Positions 17,139 to 24,595 of a stretch of 33,965 nt of DNA are shown piece by piece. The notes below the pieces were generated by a model that was not told the origin of the DNA, did no database searches, and saw only the letters and a program-made list of their open reading frames with translations. The DNA is from an uncultured Alistipes sp. (lineage in GTDB: Bacteria; Bacteroidota; Bacteroidia; Bacteroidales; Rikenellaceae): positions 1 through 33,965 of the forward strand of contig CASDZK010000017.1 of NCBI GenBank assembly GCA_949286165.1. Reading direction: 5' to 3'. A program made the position numbers and the translations under genes. Within the stretch, counting starts at the first letter, position 1. The number at the start of each line of letters is the position of its first letter.

Positions 17139-17702
17139 ATGAACCTATCCGACATCATCAACAGCATATACCGCATGCCGGCAACATCGACGAACAAGCT
17201 GGTATCGTGTTCGTCAAGGGTCGAATACCCCAAAGGGCATCTCGTGCTGAAAGCAGGCCAAACGGAACCCGACATCTTCTTCATCGGGACCGGAATCGCC
17301 AGAGCCTATATCCTGCACGACAGCAAAGAGATAACCTTCTGGATAGGCAAAGAGGGAGCGAGCATCGTATCGCTGAAAAGCTACGTGAACGACCGGGCCG
17401 GTTACGAAAACATGGAGCTGATGGAACCTTCCGTATTATACCGTCTGAAACGGAACGATGTATTCCGGTTATTTCAAGAAGACATCCACATAGCCAACTG
17501 GGGACGGAAATTCGCGGAAACGGAATTTCTACGAACCGAAGAGAGACTGATTCCCTTATTATTCACGACGGCTTCGGAACGCTATGAAATTTTATTGAGG
17601 GACAATCCGGACCTGTTGCAAAGAATGCCGTTGGAATGTCTCGCTTCCTATTTAGGCGTTACGCCGGTAACCTTAAGCCGCATTCGGGCCAAAATGAAAT
17701 GA
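17139..17702 (+). CDS. Crp/Fnr-family transcriptional regulator
   Basis: The 187-residue protein has an N-terminal cyclic-nucleotide-binding-like beta barrel (about 25-115, with YPKGHLVLKAGQTEPDIFFI) and a C-terminal helix-turn-helix ending LASYLGVTPVTLSRIRAK (about 167-186). The C-terminus is short, as is usual for the small Crp-like regulators of Bacteroidota, and the cAMP-contact residues of true Crp are not evident. It lacks the cysteine cluster of Fnr. Its targets are unknown. The divergent cupin gene is an obvious candidate because of the shared 232-base gap. Confidence 0.9.
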   Translation: MNLSDIINSIYRMPATSTNKLVSCSSRVEYPKGHLVLKAGQTEPDIFFIGTGIARAYILHDSKEITFWIGKEGASIVSLKSYVNDRAGYENMELMEPSVLYRLKRNDVFRLFQEDIHIANWGRKFAETEFLRTEERLIPLLFTTASERYEILLRDNPDLLQRMPLECLASYLGVTPVTLSRIRAKMK

Positions 17703-17719
17703 ATCTCCGCTCTCACGTA

Positions 17720-17755
17720 TAAAAACCGGGCCCCGTCGAATTGACAGAGCCCGGT
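17720..17755 (-). terminator. Terminator of the TlpA-like gene
   Basis: A 7-bp stem ACCGGGC/GCCCGGT (17749-17755 with 17725-17731 as read on the minus strand) is followed by TTTTTATACG. It lies 19 bases past the stop of the TlpA-like gene. Confidence 0.75.
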
Positions 17756-17774
17756 AACAAAGATCCCGCAACGA

Positions 17775-18935
17775 CTATTTTTTCATCAAACTGTCGATCA
17801 ATTCATAAAATTCAGGACTTTCGCCCACGACCGTTTTCACGATTTTCCCGTCAGGATCGATCACGACTTTGGTCGGATAACCGCTAACCGCATACATGGC
17901 CGGAATATCGGCTGCCTGCGTATTATAAACGCCTATCCAGGGCAATTCGTATTTTTTAACGGCTTCTTTCCACTTTTCCTCAGTATCTCCGCAGTCGATT
18001 CCCACAATTTCCAGTTGTTTCCCGTATTTTTCATAATACTTTTTCATATCGGGAATGCCTTTGATGCACCATCCGCACCAGGAACCCCAGAAATCCAATA
18101 CGATATATTTGCCTTTTCCGTACAAAGAAGAGAGCGTAAAAGGCTTGCCGTTCAAATCGTTCAGCGTAAAATCGGGCGCAGGTTTGCCCGGAGCCGTATT
18201 CTCCTTGGCTACCTTCATTTTTTCATTTCTTTCATAGGAAACCATTGCATGATCGACCACATACTTGAACTTGCCGTTTTTCACTTCTTCCGACAACCCC
18301 TCAACTACTGCAGCCACACTGTCAACAGGCATATAGGCAAGGAACAAAGCGGATATCTGGCTATTGGGATTGTTTCGGATATACGCCTGTCTCGCCGCAG
18401 CGATTTCTCCCTGAATCGCCAGCAACGAATCGCGCACCACATTGCTCAAAGAATCCGCCTGCTGCTGACGCAGCTGTACGTAACGTTCGTATTTTTCCTC
18501 CCACGCATCGTTCAACCCCTGAATCGAAGCCTGAAAAGCATTGATTTCGGTATAGACGTCGCTTCCGGTAACGGTCTGATCCACATCTTTCGGAGTAATT
18601 TCGGCAGTAATCTGCAACTTGTCGCCGGGGAAATAATAAAATGTCACTCCCTGCATGCGCAAAGCGGGCTTGGCATCGCCGGGAACCCATTTGGGAGCAG
18701 GAATGATATTGACATAATAACTGCCGGTATCGGGCATGTTGTAAATCAATTTTCCCTGAACCAAAGCTACCGTATCCATCGTTCTCGGAGCCCGCTGTTG
18801 TCCCAGCAAAGAATAAGAGACATATACCGTATCGCTTTCCACCCCTGCGATAGAGGCTTCGATACTATTTTTCTGCCCGCACGACACAAGAGCGAACAGT
18901 GATGCTGCACCTACAGCTGCGTAAAAAGCTTTCAT
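17775..18935 (-). CDS. DUF4369 / TlpA-like thioredoxin lipoprotein
   Basis: The 386-residue product starts MKAFYAAVGAASLFALVSC, a signal peptide with a lipobox (lipid Cys19), so it is a membrane-anchored periplasmic protein. Residues about 22-120 form a DUF4369-type beta domain, followed by a helical, glutamine-rich part (about 130-240). Residues 250-386 form a TlpA/AhpC-type thioredoxin domain with PAPDFTLNDLNGKPFTLSSL and the redox site WGSWCGWC (Cys287 and Cys290). It would reduce or shuffle disulfides, for instance in cytochrome maturation or exported proteins. The frame is open 17 codons further upstream, but the start at 18935 gives the signal peptide and lies after the promoter box at 18961-18968. 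It is a single-gene unit with its own terminator. Confidence 0.9.
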   Translation of the reverse strand: MKAFYAAVGAASLFALVSCGQKNSIEASIAGVESDTVYVSYSLLGQQRAPRTMDTVALVQGKLIYNMPDTGSYYVNIIPAPKWVPGDAKPALRMQGVTFYYFPGDKLQITAEITPKDVDQTVTGSDVYTEINAFQASIQGLNDAWEEKYERYVQLRQQQADSLSNVVRDSLLAIQGEIAAARQAYIRNNPNSQISALFLAYMPVDSVAAVVEGLSEEVKNGKFKYVVDHAMVSYERNEKMKVAKENTAPGKPAPDFTLNDLNGKPFTLSSLYGKGKYIVLDFWGSWCGWCIKGIPDMKKYYEKYGKQLEIVGIDCGDTEEKWKEAVKKYELPWIGVYNTQAADIPAMYAVSGYPTKVVIDPDGKIVKTVVGESPEFYELIDSLMKK

Positions 18936-18960
18936 ATGAGAAGTTTTAATAATATTTTTG

Positions 18961-18968
18961 CAAATGTA
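18961..18968 (-). promoter_or_regulatory. -7 box of the TlpA-like gene
   Basis: TACATTTG on the minus strand fits TAnnTTTG and lies 25 bases before the start codon. The expected -33 TTTG is not present. Confidence 0.45.
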
Positions 18969-19088
18969 CTGAAAAAACCGTACCATTATATATAGAATTT
19001 TTCGTTTTTATTATTTTTTTCAAAACAGGCAACTTCTTATTTATACTATTTCATATTTCATCATGCCCGACCCGGAATTTTCCATACA

Positions 19089-19136
19089 AAAATAGGACCG
19101 AACGAAAAAATAACGCAGACTTTTTCATTCGGCCCC
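19089..19136 (-). terminator. Terminator of the mannosidase-hexosaminidase operon
   Basis: A 15-bp stem with two G-T pairs (19122-19136 with 19095-19109) is followed on the minus strand by TATTTTTG. It lies 22 bases past the hexosaminidase stop. Confidence 0.65.
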
Positions 19137-19157
19137 ATGTCTTCCAGGAACCCGCCG

Positions 19158-21044
19158 CTATAAATTTCCGACGACTCTTTTCGTATTTTTAGCCCGGGAA
19201 CGCAGTTCTTCGGTCTCGATGGAAAGCAATTGTCCCGCAGGTTTACCATTGCGGTAGGTCATTACCCGCAAACGAGTAGCGTTCAGCGGGATCGTTACGG
19301 GTTCCGTATAAACGGGAGCATGCTTGTCCGGATTAGTGCCGTCAAACGTATAATAAATGTCCAGATCATCGATTTCCTTGCCCAATTCGATCCAAACCTG
19401 ACCGTCGGAACCGGTAAAAGGCGTCACGATGGCGTTATAGACACTGCGGGAACAATTGATATCCGCACTGTCGGCCCGTTCGAAATGAACGGTCACACGC
19501 CGGATAAAATCACTCCAATCCTTTTCGCCGCCGCTCCATAGCACTTCCGCCAATGCCCATCCCCGCGGCCAGACCATATATTCGGCATGCCGGAAAGTCG
19601 GAACGGATTCGGCCCATAGATTACCCTGTCCTCCCAGAATATAAGAAGAATCGACTCCTTCGGGAACCGGTTCGAAAGCATACGAGTCGCTGAGACGGCA
19701 CATGGAATAGGTATTCGGCTCGGCGGTAGGTTCTCCCTGGTACAGATCCAGATAACAATGTTCATTGGGGGTCATGATCACATGATGCCCCTCTTTCGCC
19801 GCCTGGATTCCTCCGGACATGCCTCGCCACGACATGACCGTAGCGTCGGGCGCCAAACCGCCTTCGCTGATTTCATCCCAGCCGACCAGCCGTTTCCCCT
19901 TGTCCTTCAGAATTTTCTCCATCCGTTTGATGAAATAGCTCTGCAACTGTTGCACGTTATCCAACCCTTCCGCTTCCATTCGGGCCCGGCACTTGGGACA
20001 TCGGCTCCAAAACCCCTTGAAACATTCGTCGCCGCCGATATGAATATACGGGCAGGGGAACAAATCGGCCACTTCGGACAACACCTTCTCCATGAAAACA
20101 AAAGTAGAATCGTTCCCGACGCACAGCGAATTTTCATCCTCGCCGTAAAACTTGTTCCCTACGTTCACGGCGTCGGGCGCCTTGAAACAGGCCAATTCCG
20201 GATAAGCCACCAGCGCAGCCACGCTATGGCCGGGCACATCGATTTCCGGCATAACCGTCACATGGCGTTTCCGGGCATATTCCACTACTTCCCGAACATC
20301 CTCGCGCGTATAGAACCCGCCGTAAGTCGCCGGTTCGCCGGGTTTCTGACGTTCGCGCGTCCACCAGTCGCCGACCCGTCTGGCACGCCATGCCCCGACC
20401 TCCGTCAGACGGGGAAACGACTCTATGGCAAGTCTCCATCCCTGATCGTCGGTCAGATGCCAGTGAAAAACGTTCATCTTGTATTCCGACAATTCGTCGA
20501 TATATTTCATGACCTCCTCCTTGGTAAAGAAATGGCGGCTGACATCCAACATCATCCCCCGCCAACCGAACCGGGGAGCGTCTTCCACCGCTATGCAGGG
20601 AATCTGCCAATCGGCGCATTGCACCGCATCCGGAACCCGAATCGCCGCAGGAAACAGTTGCAACAGGGTTTGCATGCCGTAAAACAACCCGCCGTAAGCC
20701 GAAGCCCGCACCTCTATCCGTTTCTTATCCACCCGCAACGAATAGGCTTCTCCGTTCTTTACGGTAGCATCCAGCACAAACGCCAATTGCGCCTTTTTCG
20801 GATCGGAGACGGGCTCCAAGACGATTCCGGCCGGCTTGAATTTCTCAGCCAGCACCTCCAGCAAATCGGCTGCCGCGGACTCGTCGCAATACACCGACAC
20901 GGGCTTTCCCTGCCGGAAAGTAAAATGCCCTTCGAACACCTCCGCCTTTTCCGGCTTGGGAATAAGAGATACGGAAGTCGGAGCGGCAACGGCTTCCATG
21001 CAAAGCCACAACGTAACAAACAAAAGATATTTCTTCATTTTCAT
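19158..21044 (-). CDS. Beta-N-acetylhexosaminidase (GH20)
   Basis: The enzyme removes terminal GlcNAc or GalNAc from glycans. The 628-residue product has a signal peptide (MKMKKYLLFVTLWLCMEAVA) and is probably periplasmic. An N-terminal GH20b-like domain (about 25-155, LIPKPEKAEVFEG and YGGLFYGMQTLLQL) precedes the catalytic barrel: FGWRGMMLDVSRHFF, FHWHLTDDQGWRL, VMPEIDVPGHS and the catalytic pair in HIGGDECFKGFW (Asp339, Glu340). A chitobiase C-terminal-like segment follows (DDLDIYYTFDGTNPD). ATGs at 21056 and 21038 are other possible starts. The gene lies 30 bases after the GH38-like mannosidase gene on the same strand. The two enzymes together suit N-glycan or mucin breakdown; removal of GlcNAc caps and then mannose is an inference. 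Confidence 0.93.
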   Translation of the reverse strand: MKMKKYLLFVTLWLCMEAVAAPTSVSLIPKPEKAEVFEGHFTFRQGKPVSVYCDESAAADLLEVLAEKFKPAGIVLEPVSDPKKAQLAFVLDATVKNGEAYSLRVDKKRIEVRASAYGGLFYGMQTLLQLFPAAIRVPDAVQCADWQIPCIAVEDAPRFGWRGMMLDVSRHFFTKEEVMKYIDELSEYKMNVFHWHLTDDQGWRLAIESFPRLTEVGAWRARRVGDWWTRERQKPGEPATYGGFYTREDVREVVEYARKRHVTVMPEIDVPGHSVAALVAYPELACFKAPDAVNVGNKFYGEDENSLCVGNDSTFVFMEKVLSEVADLFPCPYIHIGGDECFKGFWSRCPKCRARMEAEGLDNVQQLQSYFIKRMEKILKDKGKRLVGWDEISEGGLAPDATVMSWRGMSGGIQAAKEGHHVIMTPNEHCYLDLYQGEPTAEPNTYSMCRLSDSYAFEPVPEGVDSSYILGGQGNLWAESVPTFRHAEYMVWPRGWALAEVLWSGGEKDWSDFIRRVTVHFERADSADINCSRSVYNAIVTPFTGSDGQVWIELGKEIDDLDIYYTFDGTNPDKHAPVYTEPVTIPLNATRLRVMTYRNGKPAGQLLSIETEELRSRAKNTKRVVGNL

Positions 21045-21074
21045 AAAATTAAACAATCCTTATTAACCCACATT

Positions 21075-23726
21075 TCAATTCAGAATAAAACTTGCCGGAG
21101 CATAAGCTGGCAAATTCAATTTTATTTTCCTCCCGCTGACGACAAGCGGATTTCCTTTCTTTTCTCCCCGCAAATTAACAGGAACGGCCTGGGACACATT
21201 CATCCCTTCGGGCAAAGTAATGACCAGTTCCCCCGAAGTTCCAGCCTGTTCCCAAACACGCAATAACGTACCGGAATTTCCGTCCGGATCCGGTCCGAAT
21301 GCGGTTACGATCACTCCTTGACGAGACAGACGGACTCCCTGACGAGAAAGGGGCAGCATCCCTTTCCCTTTATGATCTTCAACAGACACCGCCTGCAACG
21401 GATTACGCGCCTCCAAAGCCCGTACCGTAAAAAAACGGGTTCTCTCTTCCGGCGCAGTCCCCTCTTCTATCGTCCAAAGCCGGACTTTAGAGCTCCATGA
21501 ACCGGAATACCAATACCTAAAATTCGTATTCCATTGATTATTAAACAAATTCAAATAGACCACCGGTTTATTCGGAACATAATCCTCCGAATATTTCCAA
21601 CATCCCGGTTCGCCTAAGCTGACCAAAGGATGATCGACAGGGCAAACCGCAATGCCGGCTCCGTCCGGTCCCGTAATCGTTACCCCGTATTCTGCGGCGT
21701 ACAGATGACGATTCGCCCCGGCTAAAATGTCCGTTTCCGGATTCATGACCCCCAATTGACGATACACCCGGAATTCCGGATCCTTTACACGAAACGGTAA
21801 ACAAAACCAGTCCGCTTCCGGCCAATTATCTTTCTTTTTATCCAAAACAGTCATTTCCATATCGATAAAAGGCTGGTCTTCGTACAACGACACCCGCAAC
21901 ACGGAAGCAGGCAAACGGTCAGTTTCGTTACCGGGGCAGAAACATTCAGCGGTCTGCCTTCCGCCGTCATCGCTTATCTTCAACGTACCGTTCGCCGATG
22001 ACGCCATGCGGTAAGGAACTTCCTTCCCGGATACCATGCCCGGTTTATAGATGCCGGGATGAAGCCAGTTTCCTCCCCGTCCCCGTTGATAACTTATCGT
22101 ATAATTTTTCGTTTGTTCGAGCGTAAACCGTTCATTCATATATTGCCCCAATGTCCGGTCAGCATTCGGATCCGCCCATTCCCGACCGGTCCGTTTGTCG
22201 ATCAAAGAAACAATGCCTCCTCTTTCCGGATCGAAAGTAATTTTGAAAAAGTCATTTTCGATAAAATCGGACTTATCGGACGGACCCTCCGTTTTTGCCT
22301 CGCTTTTTTTCGCCGGGAAAACCCGGTATCCGCCGGCCGGAATATCTTTTGCATACCTCATCTCGTCTCCGATCTTTACCCAACCCGAACGGGACCAGGG
22401 CAACGGATTATATACGACATAGGAAGGCGCATGACTTTTCACTTTTTGAGCCAATACCTCCAAATTAGAGGCATTGATCGTCCGCGTCGATTCAAACGCA
22501 TCTCGCACATAATCGGTTTTATCTTCCCACGAATTTTCCAAATCCTCATACGTTTCCGCCGATAACTCGCGGAACGCCTCGCCATAGACGGAAATCGATT
22601 TAGAACCGCCCCAGGTATGTTCCCCGTACAACGCGATTTTCTCATACGATTCGGCAATCTCCCGTTTTATGTCGGAAACGCCCGTTCCCCAAACGGCCAG
22701 TTGCGTATTCAACATTTCTACGGCAGGGATTCGGAAATGCAGATCCCGGTACAAACGTATTCCCCTCGGATCGCACATGATGCCGTGTATCCACGTATCC
22801 GGCATATCCGCCTTTACCACCGGCAATTCGGGGTTTTCTTTCACGATGGCTTCGTAAAAATCATCCATCGTTCCCATACGGACCTTTACGCCGGGCATTT
22901 TCATTTTCACTTCTTCGAACATCGCCTTTATCCGTTCTCCGGAAGGAGGTCCCGAATTATCCCCGGTAACCAATATTGCAGGCCAAACCTTATAAGGCCA
23001 GTCCTCCGCAGGAAGCAGATTGACCCCGACCATAGGATCGTTCGGCCCTACCCACGCTTTGGGATACAGACCATAACTCGTTCCGTAAATGGGAGAATAA
23101 AGGGTAAGAATACGTGACCCGTCCGGTCCCTCCCACCAGAACAACCCCGGAGTTTTAACGAATCCGCTGGGCCAATTACAACCGATATGAAGAAATTTTA
23201 CATCCGCGTTGGCCAATACGGTAACCAAAGCTCCCGTATGCGAAGGTTCATCAGTTAATTTGCCCGAACGGGAAAGCGGCAAACCGTATTTTCGGTTCAA
23301 TGAAGAAGAGAAGTTCAACCCTCGTGTCAATTCCTCCAAACCGCAGATATCGGATATAAAAGTAAACGGCAAGGCATGGGATATGATCTGTCCGGAACGA
23401 AACTTATCGTCCAGCATTCGCCTCCTCTCCTCGGTCTGCCCTTCCCAATCTTCCATGGTTTTAGACAGGACCCAACCGGGAAGCGTCCAGGCAAACTGCT
23501 GTTCTTTCGGCAAATCTTCCGATGTCGCCATAGCTTTAAACGCCCGGTCGATCATTTCGGTCTGGTAATAATGCACAATATCGGCGACACGATGAGTATA
23601 ACCGATATCGAAATGTGTCTTACAAATCACGATAATCTCTTCCACAGCCGAATTGCCGTTCCGTTGTCCCCATCCGCACAGGACAAAAACAAACAAAAGC
23701 GGTATTGCAAAAACAAATTTCTTCAT
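21075..23726 (-). CDS. GH38-like alpha-mannosidase family protein (DUF5054 type), secreted
   Basis: The 883-residue product has a signal peptide (MKKFVFAIPLLFVFVLCGWG) and then the GH38 entry motif ICKTHFDIGYTHR with zinc-ligand-like His38 and Asp40. LPFTFISDICGLEELTRGL, FLHIGCNWPSGF, FWWEGPDGSRILTLYSP and GEHTWGGSK are further features of the large GH38-like/DUF5054 proteins found in Bacteroidota. A C-terminal beta-rich half (from about 490) includes FFKITFDPERGGIVSLIDKR, typical of the family. Classical GH38 enzymes cleave alpha-mannosides with a zinc ion; for DUF5054 members the substrate is often untested. It is the first gene of a unit with the GH20 enzyme 30 bases downstream. The long leader region (23727-24480) has no gene. 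Confidence 0.88.
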   Translation of the reverse strand: MKKFVFAIPLLFVFVLCGWGQRNGNSAVEEIIVICKTHFDIGYTHRVADIVHYYQTEMIDRAFKAMATSEDLPKEQQFAWTLPGWVLSKTMEDWEGQTEERRRMLDDKFRSGQIISHALPFTFISDICGLEELTRGLNFSSSLNRKYGLPLSRSGKLTDEPSHTGALVTVLANADVKFLHIGCNWPSGFVKTPGLFWWEGPDGSRILTLYSPIYGTSYGLYPKAWVGPNDPMVGVNLLPAEDWPYKVWPAILVTGDNSGPPSGERIKAMFEEVKMKMPGVKVRMGTMDDFYEAIVKENPELPVVKADMPDTWIHGIMCDPRGIRLYRDLHFRIPAVEMLNTQLAVWGTGVSDIKREIAESYEKIALYGEHTWGGSKSISVYGEAFRELSAETYEDLENSWEDKTDYVRDAFESTRTINASNLEVLAQKVKSHAPSYVVYNPLPWSRSGWVKIGDEMRYAKDIPAGGYRVFPAKKSEAKTEGPSDKSDFIENDFFKITFDPERGGIVSLIDKRTGREWADPNADRTLGQYMNERFTLEQTKNYTISYQRGRGGNWLHPGIYKPGMVSGKEVPYRMASSANGTLKISDDGGRQTAECFCPGNETDRLPASVLRVSLYEDQPFIDMEMTVLDKKKDNWPEADWFCLPFRVKDPEFRVYRQLGVMNPETDILAGANRHLYAAEYGVTITGPDGAGIAVCPVDHPLVSLGEPGCWKYSEDYVPNKPVVYLNLFNNQWNTNFRYWYSGSWSSKVRLWTIEEGTAPEERTRFFTVRALEARNPLQAVSVEDHKGKGMLPLSRQGVRLSRQGVIVTAFGPDPDGNSGTLLRVWEQAGTSGELVITLPEGMNVSQAVPVNLRGEKKGNPLVVSGRKIKLNLPAYAPASFILN

Positions 23727-23945
23727 TTATCTTCCAATATTTAATACGGCCATCGCCTCCCAGGTGTCCGCAGTTTATCATATTCCGGCAAAACGAGCCG
23801 TTCCCCTCTCATTCCCGCCTCCACCTCCATCATCGGCGGAGGCCGCATGCCCGCTTTATAAACCAACCCATGACAATCATGCACGCCGCGCCCGGATATC
23901 GATAAGCCAACCAGTCATATTTTCAATATATTTAACAACACAACA

Positions 23946-23953
23946 CAAATATA
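23946..23953 (-). promoter_or_regulatory. Possible -7 box for the mannosidase-hexosaminidase operon
   Basis: TATATTTG on the minus strand fits TAnnTTTG. It would give a leader of about 210 bases. There is no TTTG at the right distance upstream, and the AT-rich setting makes chance matches likely. Confidence 0.3.
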
Positions 23954-24225
23954 TAAAAAATTTACTATCGAAATTCCATTTCATACAAAATTGAATTTTT
24001 CGAAAAAACAGGAAACTTTTCGGACATGTTCCTTTAGGGAATTGCATGCGCGACTGATCCCGACACGAAAAAAACATGTCCCTGCGAACCTTCATATTGT
24101 CGCGTACGAGTTTTCGACGTTCTTCCCTACCCGTTTACCTACCGGAAGATTATAACGGAACAACAGGATACCCGATATGAAACGAGGGTGCCCCAAAAGT
24201 CAAGGACAGACTCAAGGTTCCCCTT

Positions 24226-24332
24226 CTTTTCAGAATGTCTGAAAAGTCCCATTGAGTTCGGGTGCTGAATTGAGAGGAAACAACACAAATGAACGAACGG
24301 TTATCTTACTAAAAATAAGCCAGATAACCGTT
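24226..24332. repeat. Two perfect inverted repeats
   Basis: CTTTTCAGA/TCTGAAAAG (24226-24234 and 24238-24246, 3-base loop) and AACGGTTATCT/AGATAACCGTT (24296-24306 and 24322-24332, 15-base loop) lie in non-coding DNA. They may belong to a decayed mobile element. Confidence 0.5.
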
Positions 24333-24481
24333 GTATATGGTAAAAGATTGTCGTATTTATAGTGCTTTAAAAAAGATAAGCAGTCATTTACTCATGGGAG
24401 CAAAGATAGTATATGAATCGTACAATCAGAAGAACAGGAGCGAGAGGTCCTCCTTAACAACGCTGCGGACGAAGAAAAAGA

Positions 24482-24515
24482 ATTCGGTTGCAACCTGAAA
24501 AAATTGCAACCGAAT
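24482..24515 (-). terminator. Second hairpin downstream of infB
   Basis: A perfect 12-bp stem (24482-24493 with 24504-24515) has a 10-base loop containing a T run (as read on the minus strand), and TCTTTTTC follows on the minus strand. It lies 80-114 bases past the infB stop and probably acts as a back-up terminator. Confidence 0.65.
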
Positions 24516-24536
24516 ATCTCTCTGCATTATCCTAAG

Positions 24537-24572
24537 AGAAGCCGACCTCTAAAAATCTCTTGGTCGGCTTCT
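24537..24572 (-). terminator. First hairpin downstream of infB
   Basis: A perfect 11-bp stem AGAAGCCGACC/GGTCGGCTTCT (24562-24572 with 24537-24547 as read on the minus strand) lies about 24 bases past the infB stop. The tail after it is only modestly T-rich (CTTAGG), so it may work together with the next hairpin. Confidence 0.6.
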
Positions 24573-24595
24573 TCCGTCTTTGCAAATGCCCGTGA

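Larger units (their letters stand above)
23727..24481. other. Gene-poor region between the mannosidase gene and the infB terminators
   Basis: This 755-base stretch contains one promoter-like box (23946-23953), a possible insertion-sequence end (near 24186-24201) and two perfect inverted repeats (24226-24246; 24296-24332). I see no credible gene. A 53-codon frame from 24337 runs into the infB terminator hairpin and has no recognisable product. Frames of 66-119 codons at 23653-23994 are rich in Pro/Ser or His and lack domains. Confidence 0.6.

Noticed and set aside
23653..23994. Overlapping frames near the mannosidase start
   Set aside because: They overlap the mannosidase signal-peptide region on the opposite strand, and the products look random (Pro, Ser and His rich).
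24337..24498. A 53-codon plus-strand frame in the infB-mannosidase gap
   Set aside because: It ends inside the hairpin downstream of infB, has no recognisable product and no ribosome site.
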